The translations under genes were made by a program, and so were the position numbers. Positions 29,137-38,161 of a DNA stretch of 64,000 nucleotides are shown in pieces. Position 1 is the stretch's first letter, and the number at the start of each line of letters is the position of its first letter. This DNA comes from Erythrobacter sp. (GTDB lineage: Bacteria; Pseudomonadota; Alphaproteobacteria; Sphingomonadales; Sphingomonadaceae): positions 124,001 through 188,000 of the forward strand of contig JAILWQ010000004.1 in the NCBI GenBank assembly GCA_025698865.1, given 5' to 3'. The notes below the pieces were generated by a model that saw only the letters and a list, made by a program, of their open reading frames with translations, was not told where the DNA came from and searched no databases.

Positions 29137-29843
29137 CCTTGCTGCGCAATCTGGCCTTCTACGCCGCCTTCTATCTCGGCACGATCCCGATCACGCTGGC
29201 TGCTCTGGCGCTGCTGCCTTTCAGCCAGCGGCGGTTTCGCGGCGCGGTGGAGGCGTGGAGCGGATACCACCGCTGGTGCGTCGAGCATCTGCTGGGGTGC
29301 CGGGTCCGCATCGAAGGCGTGATGCCGCGCGAACCGGTGCTCTACGCGATCAAGCACGAAAGCTTCTTCGAGGCGATCGATGCGCCCCATCTGTTCGATC
29401 ACCCCGGCGTCTTCGCCAAGGACGAACTGTTCAGGATCTGGGGGTGGGCCCATGCGGGCGCGGCCTATGGCCTGATCAAGGTCGAGCGGAACGCCGGCGC
29501 GCGGGCGCTGATGGGCATGATCCGCGAGGCCAAACGCCTGACCGCCGCCGGACGCCCGCTGGTAATTTTTCCCGAAGGGACGCGCGTTCCGCATCGGGAG
29601 CGACGGCGCCTTCAGGCCGGATTTGCCGGGCTCTACAAGATGCTCGGCTTGGCCGTCGTGCCGGTGGCTGTCGACAGCGGGCCGCCCTATCACCGCGGCC
29701 TGAAGCGGCGCGGCACGATCACCTACCGGTTCGGGGAGCCGATCCCGGCCGGGCTCGATCGGCGCGATGTCGAACTGCGCGTGCTCGACGCGATCAATGC
29801 GCTCAATTCGCCGATAGAGATTCGGCCGACCGGCGAAGAATAG
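29133..29843 (+). CDS. plsC: 1-acyl-sn-glycerol-3-phosphate acyltransferase
   Basis: A protein of 236 residues of the PlsC/LPLAT family, which makes phosphatidic acid at the inner membrane. The catalytic block is [10 protein letters not shown] (an H-x4-E form of the HX4D motif, near residue 70) and the substrate-binding block is FPEGTR (near 147). An N-terminal hydrophobic helix ([22 protein letters not shown]) anchors it. The ATG overlaps the previous stop as ATGA. Its last 41 bases overlap the 3' end of the convergent hisC. Confidence 0.9.
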   Translation: MTLLRNLAFYAAFYLGTIPITLAALALLPFSQRRFRGAVEAWSGYHRWCVEHLLGCRVRIEGVMPREPVLYAIKHESFFEAIDAPHLFDHPGVFAKDELFRIWGWAHAGAAYGLIKVERNAGARALMGMIREAKRLTAAGRPLVIFPEGTRVPHRERRRLQAGFAGLYKMLGLAVVPVAVDSGPPYHRGLKRRGTITYRFGEPIPAGLDRRDVELRVLDAINALNSPIEIRPTGEE

Positions 29844-30924
29844 CGGCGATCTCGTCCATCTGCGCGCGGGTGCCAATAGTGATCCGCAGCGCCTGACCCA
29901 GTCCCTGCCCCGGCAGGTGACGCACGGCATAGCCCCCTTCGGCCAGCTCCTCGCGCGCGGTCTCGGCGCTCAGCGCCCCCTCGAACAGGACCAGCAGGAA
30001 ATTCGCCTTGCTCGGCACGGCGCGCAGCCCGTGATTGCCGAGCGCTTCCACCGCTTCGACGAAGCGCGCCAGCTCGGCATCGTTGTGCCGGCGCGACCGC
30101 TCGACGAAATCGGCATCGCCCAGCGCGGCCGCCGCAGCGGCCTGCCCGCTCGCGGTGACGTTGAATGGCCCGCGAATGCGATTGAGCGTGGCGATGATGC
30201 CCGGCGCGCCGGTGCCCCACCCGATCCGCTCGCCGGCGAGCCCGTAGATCTTGGAAAAGGTGCGCGTGACCAGCACGTTGTCGTGCGCCTCGGCCAGCGC
30301 CATGCCGCCGTCATCTTCATCGGGCGCGAGATATTCGGCATAGGCCTGGTCGACCACCAGCAGCACGTTGCGCGGCAGGCCCGAATGCAGTCGCTCCAGC
30401 TCGCTTCGCCCGATATAGGTGCCGGTGGGATTGTTCGGATTGGCGAGGAAGACGACGCGTGTCCGCTCGCTCACCGCGCCCAGCAGGGCATCGACATCGG
30501 CGCCGAAATCCTTGTCCGCCACCTCGACCGGCGTGGCGCCGCAGCGCCTCGTGGCAATCTCGTACACCGCGAAGCTGTAGCGCGAAAAGACGATCTCGTC
30601 GCCCGGCCCGGCATAGCCCTGCGCCGCGAGGTTCAGCAGCTCATCCGATCCGGTCCCGCAGACGATCCGCGCCGGATCGATCCCGTGCTTCGCACCGATC
30701 GCCTCTCTCAGCGCGCGGGCGTCGGGATCGGGATAGCGCGCCGGATCGCGCGGCTCCCCCAGCACGACCAGCGCCTGCGGACTGCACCCCAGCGGGTTTT
30801 CGTTGGCCGAGAGCTTGACCAGTTCCCGCCCGTCCTTCGCCTTCGAGGCTCCGGGGACATAGGCATGGATCGCCTCGATCCAGGGCTTGGGGCGGGGGCC
30901 GGCGGGTGTTTCGTGTTCGCTCAT
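29803..30924 (-). CDS. hisC: histidinol-phosphate aminotransferase
   Basis: A protein of 373 residues of the class II aminotransferase fold. The PLP lysine lies in [16 protein letters not shown] (near 226). Conserved features include LSANENPLG (near 40), [12 protein letters not shown] (near 160), VDQAYAEY (near 190) and the C-terminal [12 protein letters not shown]. It transfers an amino group in histidine synthesis, and the same family also makes Phe or Tyr in some bacteria. The start at ATG 30924 gives [16 protein letters not shown]. It is convergent with plsC (41-base overlap) and divergent from metX (55 bases). Confidence 0.9.
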   Translation of the reverse strand: MSEHETPAGPRPKPWIEAIHAYVPGASKAKDGRELVKLSANENPLGCSPQALVVLGEPRDPARYPDPDARALREAIGAKHGIDPARIVCGTGSDELLNLAAQGYAGPGDEIVFSRYSFAVYEIATRRCGATPVEVADKDFGADVDALLGAVSERTRVVFLANPNNPTGTYIGRSELERLHSGLPRNVLLVVDQAYAEYLAPDEDDGGMALAEAHDNVLVTRTFSKIYGLAGERIGWGTGAPGIIATLNRIRGPFNVTASGQAAAAAALGDADFVERSRRHNDAELARFVEAVEALGNHGLRAVPSKANFLLVLFEGALSAETAREELAEGGYAVRHLPGQGLGQALRITIGTRAQMDEIAAILRRSAESLSAN

Positions 30925-30979
30925 GGGGCCTGCCCTTAGTGATGGACGGCGCGGTTCGACAACGCCTAAGAGCGGCGGC

Positions 30980-32074
30980 GTGACGGGTGACAGCAAAATC
31001 TGCCGGCTTTCGCAGCCCTTGCCGCTCGATGGCGGGAGCGCGCTGATCGATGCCGAGATTGCCTATCAGACCTATGGCGAACTGGCCGCAGATCGCGACA
31101 ATGCGATCCTCGTCTGCCACGCGCTGACCGGCGACCAGTATCTCGCCGACACGCACCCGGTGACCGGCAAGCCCGGCTGGTGGGAGCGCATGGTCGGGCC
31201 GGGCAAGCCGATCGACACCAGCCGCCATTTCGTCGTCTGCGCCAATGTCATCGGCAGCTGCATGGGCTCGTCCGGCCCGGCCAGCATCGCCCCGGACGGG
31301 GCGCCCTATGCGATGCGCTTTCCGGTCATCACGATCCGCGACATGGTGCGCGGGCTCGTCGGCCTGCTCGACGCGCTGGGGATCGAGCGGCTCCACGCGG
31401 TGGTCGGCGGATCGATGGGCGGGATGCAGGCGTTGAGTCTCGCCGCCAACTGGCCCGAACGGGCCGGGCGCGTGCTGGTGATCGCCTCGACCAGCCGCCA
31501 TTCGGCGCAGAACATCGCCTTTCACGAGTTGGGGCGCCAAGCGATCATGGCCGATCCGAACTGGCGGCAGGGCGATTACTACGATTGCGACGCGCAGCCC
31601 GTCGCCGGACTGGCAGTGGCGCGCATGGCCGCCCACGTCACCTATCTCTCCGAGGAAGGGCTGACTGCCAAGTTCGGCCGCAACCTTCAGGATCGCCCGG
31701 AAAAGAGCTTCGGCTTCGACGCGGATTTCCAGGTCGAGAGCTATCTGCGCTATCAGGGCAGCGGCTTCACCAAGCGGTTCGACGCCAACAGTTACCTCTA
31801 TATCACCCGCGCGATGGATTATTTCGATCTTGCCGAGGAACATGGCGGGCGGCTCTCCGATGCCTTTGCCGGGACGGCGGCGCGGTTCTGCCTCGTCAGC
31901 TTCGATTCCGACTGGCTCTACCCGACGTCGGAAAGCCGCCATGTGGTCCATGCGCTGAACGCGGCCGGCGCGCCGGTTAGCTTCGTCGAATTAAGCGCGC
32001 CGCACGGGCACGACAGTTTCCTGCTTGAACACGAAACGCTCGACCGGGTGGTCCGGGGTTTCCTCGATGGCTGA
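30980..32074 (+). CDS. metX: homoserine O-acetyltransferase (or succinyltransferase) MetX
   Basis: A protein of 364 residues of the alpha/beta hydrolase-like MetX family, the first step of methionine synthesis from homoserine. The nucleophile elbow is [12 protein letters not shown] (Ser near 155). Other motifs are [23 protein letters not shown], the Asp region SFDSDWLYP and the His in PHGHDSFL. I take GTG 30980 as start because the first homologous residues follow soon after; ATGs upstream would overlap hisC. It overlaps metW by 8 bases, the usual metXW pair. Confidence 0.9.
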   Translation: MTGDSKICRLSQPLPLDGGSALIDAEIAYQTYGELAADRDNAILVCHALTGDQYLADTHPVTGKPGWWERMVGPGKPIDTSRHFVVCANVIGSCMGSSGPASIAPDGAPYAMRFPVITIRDMVRGLVGLLDALGIERLHAVVGGSMGGMQALSLAANWPERAGRVLVIASTSRHSAQNIAFHELGRQAIMADPNWRQGDYYDCDAQPVAGLAVARMAAHVTYLSEEGLTAKFGRNLQDRPEKSFGFDADFQVESYLRYQGSGFTKRFDANSYLYITRAMDYFDLAEEHGGRLSDAFAGTAARFCLVSFDSDWLYPTSESRHVVHALNAAGAPVSFVELSAPHGHDSFLLEHETLDRVVRGFLDG

Positions 32075-32666
32075 GCCGCGCAGCGCCCTGCGCCCCGATC
32101 TGGCAGTGATCGCGGATCACGTCGCGCGCGGAAGCCGCGTGCTCGACATCGGCTGCGGCGACGGTGCGCTGATGGCGGCCTTGCGGGCACACGGCTGCGA
32201 CGTGCGGGGGATCGAGATCGACCCTGACAGTGTCGGGCGCTGTGTAGCCCAAGGGCTCAGCGTGGTGCAGGGCGATGCCGACAATCATCTGGTCGATTAT
32301 CCCGATGGCGGTTTCGACTACGCGGTGCTCAGCCAGACGCTGCAGACGACGGCGCGGCCCGACCGGATGCTGGAGCAGCTTCTGCGGGTCGGGAAGCGCG
32401 CGTTCGTCAGCTTTCCCAATTTCGCCCAGTGGCGCACGCGCGCCGCGCTGATGTTCGGCGGGCGGATGCCGGTTACCCGTGCCCTGCCGGTAAGCTGGTA
32501 TGCGACGGCGAACATCCACCACGTGACCGTCGCCGATTTCCGCGAGCTGGCGCAGGAGAAGGGGGCGCGGATCGAAGGCGAGTGGTTCTTCTCCGGCGAA
32601 CGCAGGATCGCCGCGCGCGGCGCCAATATCCGCGCCGAATTTGCGGTGTTCGAACTGGGTCGTTGA
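32067..32666 (+). CDS. metW: methionine biosynthesis protein MetW
   Basis: A protein of 199 residues with the MetW methyltransferase fold: [15 protein letters not shown] (near 26) and the family-specific block [20 protein letters not shown], then [10 protein letters not shown] and [10 protein letters not shown]. MetW works with MetX in the homoserine acylation step. The start at ATG 32067 lies inside the end of metX. A hairpin follows. Confidence 0.92.
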   Translation: MAEPRSALRPDLAVIADHVARGSRVLDIGCGDGALMAALRAHGCDVRGIEIDPDSVGRCVAQGLSVVQGDADNHLVDYPDGGFDYAVLSQTLQTTARPDRMLEQLLRVGKRAFVSFPNFAQWRTRAALMFGGRMPVTRALPVSWYATANIHHVTVADFRELAQEKGARIEGEWFFSGERRIAARGANIRAEFAVFELGR

Positions 32667-32693
32667 AGCAGGGTTCGCGGCCGCCCCGGATAT

Positions 32694-32732
32694 GAAAAAG
32701 GGGCCGGCACCAGCGGCGTCGTCCCCTCTTTC
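32694..32732. terminator. bidirectional terminator between metW and the OmpA-like gene
   Basis: GAAAAAGGGG and CCCCTCTTTC form a 10-bp stem with one mismatch, A-rich on one side and T-rich on the other, between two convergent genes. A T-run follows on the plus strand (32736-32740). Confidence 0.6.
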
Positions 32733-32756
32733 ACATTTTTGCGAAATGTCGCGGAA

Positions 32757-33260
32757 TTACATCTCGGCGATTTCGATCCGGACACGGCGATTGGCCGGTT
32801 CGCGGACGCCGTTCGCGGTGTCGACATTCTGCGGCGCCTGCCCTTCGGCTTCGGTCTCGATCTCCGCGGCGGGCACGCCCTTGCTCACGAGATACGCCTG
32901 AACTGCCTCAGCACGCTCGCCGGCGAGTTCCTGATTGTATTCGCGGGTCCCGGTGGTGTCGGTGAAGCCGACCAGCGTCATGCCGATGCCCGGCGTGCCT
33001 TCATAGGCGGTGGCGATCCGGTCGAGCTGCTGCTGCGTCGCCGAGGACAGCTCGGCGCTGTCCAGCGCGAAGAACACGCGGTTGGCGTTTTTGTTCGCGA
33101 CGGCCGCCTGCGGATCGCCCATGGCAAGCTCGTCCTGCTCCGAGGTTGCGGGCGCGTCGATCGTGTTTCCTTCGTTCTCGAGCTCGGTTTCGTTGCTGCC
33201 GCAGGCGGCCACGGTGAGCCCGAGGGCGAGGCTGGCAAGTGCGAGTGCGAGTGCACGCAT
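32757..33260 (-). CDS. OmpA family lipoprotein (Pal-like)
   Basis: A protein of 167 residues. A signal peptide ends in a lipobox (LTVAACGSN, Cys near 20). A short acidic linker leads to an OmpA-like peptidoglycan-binding domain (FFALDSAELSSATQQQLDRI, then VGFTDTTGTREYNQELAGERA, then EPANRRVRIEI with the conserved Asn-Arg-Arg). It probably links the outer membrane to the cell wall. No tol genes are near, so it is unlikely to be Pal of the main Tol-Pal cluster. The minus-strand ATG at 33260 has AAAGGA upstream. Confidence 0.88.
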   Translation of the reverse strand: MRALALALASLALGLTVAACGSNETELENEGNTIDAPATSEQDELAMGDPQAAVANKNANRVFFALDSAELSSATQQQLDRIATAYEGTPGIGMTLVGFTDTTGTREYNQELAGERAEAVQAYLVSKGVPAAEIETEAEGQAPQNVDTANGVREPANRRVRIEIAEM

Positions 33261-33357
33261 GATGCAATCCTTTCGGTAATCCAATAATCCAAAGTGACGA
33301 ACGGGAAAGCCGGCGGAATTCGCCGTGCGCCCACATGCCCAAACCCTGCGCGTCGGC

Positions 33358-34206
33358 TCAGGTTCCGAGGCGGTCCGCGTGCCAGCCCACATGCTCGGCC
33401 ATGAAGGTCGAGATGAAATAATAGGAATGGTCGTAGCCGTCCTGCATCCGGATGGTCGGTGTCATCCCCGCCTTGGCGCAGGCCATGGAGAGCGCACCGG
33501 TCTTCAGCTGCTCGTCCAGGAACTGGTCGGCGGTGCCCTGATCGACGAGGATGTGATCGGCCCGCGCTCCGTCCTCGATCAGCGCGACGGCGTCGTATTC
33601 GCGCCAAGCTGCCCGGTCCTCGCCGAGATAGCGGCCGAGCGCCTTTTCGCCCCACGGGACCGAGGACGGCGCCGCGATCGGCGAAAAGGCGCTGATCGAG
33701 CGGAAGCGGCCCGGATTGCGCAGGCCGATGGTCAGCGCGCCAAGGCCGCCCATCGAATGGCCCATGATCGACTGGCGATCGAGGTCCGCCGGAAACGCGC
33801 GCGCCACCAGTCGGGGCAGCTCGTCCTCGACATAGCTGCGCATCCGGAAATGCCGCGACCACGGCTCCTGCGTCGCGTCGAGGTAGAAGCCTGCGCCCTT
33901 GCCGAAATCGTATTCGTCATCGGCGTCGGGCACGTCCTCGCCCCGCGGCGAGGTGTCGGGCGCGACGAAGATCACGCCCCGCTCGGCACAGGCGCGGCGA
34001 TATTCGCCCTTCTCGGTGACATTGGCGTGGGTGCAGGTGAGGCCCGAAAGATACCACAGCACCGGCAGTCTGGCGCCGTCGGCCAGTTCCTCGGCCTGGG
34101 GCGGCAGATAGACCGAAAAGGTCATCTCGGTGCCGGTCGCCTCGGAAGGGTGGGACAGCACGAATTGCTGCCCGCCATAGCTCTTGTTCTGCGATAGATA
34201 GTCCAT
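33358..34206 (-). CDS. fghA: S-formylglutathione hydrolase
   Basis: A protein of 282 residues of the esterase D family, which hydrolyses S-formylglutathione to formate and glutathione. The nucleophile is in MGHSMGGLGAL (Ser near 150). LSGLTCTHANVTEKG (oxyanion region, near 55), VDQGTADQFLDEQLK (Asp region) and GYDHSYYFISTF (His near 261) are conserved. It forms the second enzyme of formaldehyde oxidation with frmA, two genes upstream on the same strand. Confidence 0.93.
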   Translation of the reverse strand: MDYLSQNKSYGGQQFVLSHPSEATGTEMTFSVYLPPQAEELADGARLPVLWYLSGLTCTHANVTEKGEYRRACAERGVIFVAPDTSPRGEDVPDADDEYDFGKGAGFYLDATQEPWSRHFRMRSYVEDELPRLVARAFPADLDRQSIMGHSMGGLGALTIGLRNPGRFRSISAFSPIAAPSSVPWGEKALGRYLGEDRAAWREYDAVALIEDGARADHILVDQGTADQFLDEQLKTGALSMACAKAGMTPTIRMQDGYDHSYYFISTFMAEHVGWHADRLGT

Positions 34207-34275
34207 GCAGCCTGCGCTGCGCAGGTCGCCCGCCGCGGGTCAATATGCCTGCGGCGAGCGGACCGCGTGCCGGGA

Positions 34276-34668
34276 TCAGCCCGGACGGTGGATGCCGCAG
34301 ATCTTGTGCCCGTCGAGATCGCGGAAATAGGACAGGTGGATCGGCCCCATGGTGGTTTCGCGCAGGCCCGGCGGATCCTCGATGCTGGTGCCGCCGGCCG
34401 CGATCGCGACATCGTGCAGTTCCTTGACCTGTTCGGGAGAGGAGCACTTGAAGCCGATGGTCATGCCGTTGGCCGCGGTCGCCGGCTCGCCGTCGATCGG
34501 CTGGCTGAGCGCGAGCGTGTTGCCGTCATGCATGAAGAAGACCCGCTCCGTCCCTCCGGCGGTGGTGTTGTCCATCGATTTGGTCGCGCCGAGAACGGCG
34601 AGGACCTTTTCGTAGAACGCCTTCGACTTCCCGATGTCGTTGGTGCCGATCATGATGTGATTGAACAT
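34276..34668 (-). CDS. VOC family protein in the formaldehyde operon
   Basis: A protein of 130 residues with paired beta-alpha-beta-beta-beta units of the vicinal oxygen chelate fold. MFNHIMIGTNDIGKSKAFYEKV carries a likely His ligand at residue 4, SYFRDLDGHKICG lies near the end, and TIGFKCSSPEQVKELHD is in the middle. It lies between frmA (18 bases upstream) and fghA (69 bases downstream) on the same strand. This suggests a role with glutathione adducts or aldehydes, but the reaction cannot be named. Confidence 0.85.
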   Translation of the reverse strand: MFNHIMIGTNDIGKSKAFYEKVLAVLGATKSMDNTTAGGTERVFFMHDGNTLALSQPIDGEPATAANGMTIGFKCSSPEQVKELHDVAIAAGGTSIEDPPGLRETTMGPIHLSYFRDLDGHKICGIHRPG

Positions 34669-34686
34669 GTGTCTCTCTCCTTTGCG

Positions 34687-35796
<1,110 letters not shown>

Positions 35797-35891
35797 TGGT
35801 CAATTCTCCTTGGACACAACGGGTAGGCAAGCCGTTCCCGCGCCGCAAGGCATTCGGTTGCGGTTCAGCGCGGGAGGGATACAGAGCGCCC

Positions 35892-36272
35892 ATGTTCTCG
35901 CATTTACTGGCCAGTGCCTTCGTTCTGTCTGCCGCCGCGCAGCCCGCGCCTCTCGCATCGGGAGCCGTGGGGGCCGACCTGCCGATCGAGCAGCAGACCG
36001 CCCTTCGCTGCGCGACGGCGATCGCCATCGCCACCGAGCGCCAGCGGGCCGGGACCGCCGGCAGCGAGGACTGGCCCGACCTTCTCGAGAACCAGCGTGG
36101 GCGCGAATTCTTCGTCCGCAGCTTCGCCAGGCTGATCGACGATACGGGCCTGTCGCGCGAGGAGCTTGCCCTGCGGGGGCGGGCGGAGGCCGAAAAGCTC
36201 TCCGCCGATCAAGCGACGTTCGATGCCGTGATGCCCGCCTGCCTGCTCATGATGCGCGCCTCGGGCCTCTAG
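35892..36272 (+). CDS. small exported protein of unknown function
   Basis: A protein of 126 residues starting with a probable signal peptide (MFSHLLASAFVLSAAAQPAP). The mature part has one Cys in TALRCATAIAIATERQRAG and another in MPACLLMM, with a helical region including WPDLLENQRGREFFVRSFARLI. It looks like a small sphingomonad-specific periplasmic protein. No family name is known to me. It is divergent from frmA. Confidence 0.7.
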   Translation: MFSHLLASAFVLSAAAQPAPLASGAVGADLPIEQQTALRCATAIAIATERQRAGTAGSEDWPDLLENQRGREFFVRSFARLIDDTGLSREELALRGRAEAEKLSADQATFDAVMPACLLMMRASGL

Positions 36273-36350
36273 AAACCTGACGGAATGTTTCAGCGGCGGT
36301 TCACTCCACGCGTGCCAGTGTGGCTACGCCGTAGAACAAGGTTGCCGACC

Positions 36351-36818
36351 ATGATTCGCACATTGACCACCCTCGCCGCCGCGCCGTTGCTGGCTGCCGC
36401 CGCGCCTTCCTTCGCGCAGGACATCTATCTCGACGAGCCGCCGCTTGCCGATGAATCGCTCGACCGCATGGGCGACGTCCTGTCTGATCCTGTCCGCCAG
36501 CAGGAACTCGCGACCTCGCTTGCAGTGGTGACCGAGATCCTGCTCGACCTGCCGCTCGCCCCGATCCTCGATCCCCTCGCGCAGGTCGCGGGTCAGGCGA
36601 CCGGAGAGCCGGTCCGCCGGATCGATCCCGACACCACCTTGCGTCGGATCGCGCCCGATGCAGGCCGCGTCTCGGCCGAAATCCAGGACAAGCTGCCCCG
36701 CACCATGCAGGGGATCGGCGCGATGAGCGGAGCGGTCTCCCGGATGATGCCGGCGCTGCGCGACATGGCCGCTCAGCTGCGCGCCGCGATCCCCGAGCAA
36801 CCGGTCGCGGATTATTGA
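36351..36818 (+). CDS. exported protein of unknown function
   Basis: A protein of 155 residues with a signal peptide (cleavage likely after AAAPSFAQD). The mature protein contains LLDLPLAPILDPLAQVAGQ and several short helices, ending in PEQPVADY. It resembles small conserved hypothetical proteins of Sphingomonadales, but I cannot assign a function. The ATG at 36351 begins 78 bases after the preceding small exported gene. Confidence 0.7.
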   Translation: MIRTLTTLAAAPLLAAAAPSFAQDIYLDEPPLADESLDRMGDVLSDPVRQQELATSLAVVTEILLDLPLAPILDPLAQVAGQATGEPVRRIDPDTTLRRIAPDAGRVSAEIQDKLPRTMQGIGAMSGAVSRMMPALRDMAAQLRAAIPEQPVADY

Positions 36819-36893
36819 TCGGCGAGGCCGCCGCGCCCCTTTTCGCGCCAGCTCGTCGCGCATGGTGGATTTTGCCGTCGCAGTGATGCATGA

Positions 36894-37577
36894 ATGCAGC
36901 GACTTATGTGGCAACTCCACCATTTCCCCCTCTGCCCGTTCAGCCGCAAGGTTCGCCTGACTCTCGGCGAGAAGAACGTGCCGTTCGAACTCGTCACCCA
37001 GTTGCCGTGGGAAGGGCGCGACGAATTGTGGCGACTGAACGATGCTGGACGCGTGCCCGTGCTGCACGATCCGGCGCGCAGTATCGCGCTGTGCGACAGC
37101 CGGGCGATCTGCGAATATTTCGAGGAGACCGGCCAGCAGGCCTCGCTGCTCGGCGGATCGGCGCTGGCGCGGGCGGAAATCCGCCGGCTGGTCGCCCTGT
37201 TCGACGAGAATTTCCATGCCGACGTGGTCGGGCCGCTGCTGCACGAAAAGCTCAAGAAGCGGACCGTCTACCGCCAACCGCCGGATTCGCGCGCGCTGCG
37301 CGAGGCGATGAAGCTGGCGCATGGCCATCTCGACTATATCGATTGGCTGGTCGACAATCGCAGCTGGCTGGGCGGCGCGACGATGAGCCTCGCGGACCTG
37401 GCCGCCGCGGCGCAGATTTCGGTCGCCGACTATCTCGGCGGGATCGACTGGTCGGGCCACGAACAGACGCGCAGCTGGTATTCGGTGTTCAAGAGCCGTC
37501 CGAGCTTCCGCCCCCTGCTGTCGGAACGGATGGACGGGATCGCCCCGCCCCGGCACTATGCGCTCGTCGATGCGTAA
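36894..37577 (+). CDS. glutathione S-transferase family protein
   Basis: A protein of 227 residues (223 from the alternative ATG at 36906). The N-terminal thioredoxin-like domain has FPLCPFSRKVRLTLGEK and GRVPVLHD, then the glutathione-site DSRAICEYFEE. The C-terminal helical domain contains the N-capping-like MSLADLAAAAQISVADYLG. The CPFS motif suggests a cysteine-type (beta or omega-like) enzyme. It may conjugate or deglutathionylate electrophiles. No clear ribosome site decides between the two starts. Confidence 0.87.
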   Translation: MQRLMWQLHHFPLCPFSRKVRLTLGEKNVPFELVTQLPWEGRDELWRLNDAGRVPVLHDPARSIALCDSRAICEYFEETGQQASLLGGSALARAEIRRLVALFDENFHADVVGPLLHEKLKKRTVYRQPPDSRALREAMKLAHGHLDYIDWLVDNRSWLGGATMSLADLAAAAQISVADYLGGIDWSGHEQTRSWYSVFKSRPSFRPLLSERMDGIAPPRHYALVDA

Positions 37578-37643
37578 TAGTCTCGTACCGGCAATTGCCG
37601 GCAGGCGGACCCCATGGTGGCCGCGCGAGAACGGAGCCTCACG

Positions 37644-38042
37644 ATGACCGACAAAATGAACCTCACCGACGCCGAATGGCGCGAAAAGCTCACGCCCGAG
37701 CAATACCACGTCCTGCGCGAAAAGGGCACGGAGCGCGCCTTCACCGGCGCATACGACAAGAACAAGCAGGCCGGCGAATATCACTGCGCCGCCTGCGGGC
37801 AGCTCGTCTTCGAAAGCGAGAACAAGTACGACAGCGGTTCGGGCTGGCCCAGCTTCACCGCCCCGGCCGATAGCGAGGCGGTGGAGGAACACCGCGATGC
37901 GAGCCACGGCATGGTCCGCACCGAAGTTGTCTGCGGCAAGTGCGAGAGCCATCTCGGCCATGTCTTCCCCGACGGGCCGGGCGAGAACGGGCTGCGCTAC
38001 TGCATCAATTCCGCCGCGCTCGATTTCGAACCGGAAGACTGA
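37644..38042 (+). CDS. msrB: peptide-methionine (R)-S-oxide reductase
   Basis: A protein of 132 residues. Structural zinc is bound by CAAC (near 46-49) and CGKC (near 95-98). The catalytic region shows [16 protein letters not shown] and RYCINSAAL with the catalytic Cys near residue 119. It repairs oxidised methionine. GGAG precedes the ATG at 37644. A matching msrA lies at 51500, far away. Confidence 0.93.
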   Translation: MTDKMNLTDAEWREKLTPEQYHVLREKGTERAFTGAYDKNKQAGEYHCAACGQLVFESENKYDSGSGWPSFTAPADSEAVEEHRDASHGMVRTEVVCGKCESHLGHVFPDGPGENGLRYCINSAALDFEPED

Positions 38043-38161
38043 TCGCCCGCCTTCCGGGACGGGTTTGCACGCGACTATTCACCCCGGGTTACAACTCGCC
38101 TATGCACTGGCCCGGCAAGGGTTATGGATGAGACGAGTTGGCAGGCAAGGACGGTCGCCAG

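Noticed and set aside
30925-30979. SAM riboswitch upstream of metX
   Set aside because: Only 55 bases separate hisC and metX, too little for a known SAM riboswitch, and no stem pattern is visible.
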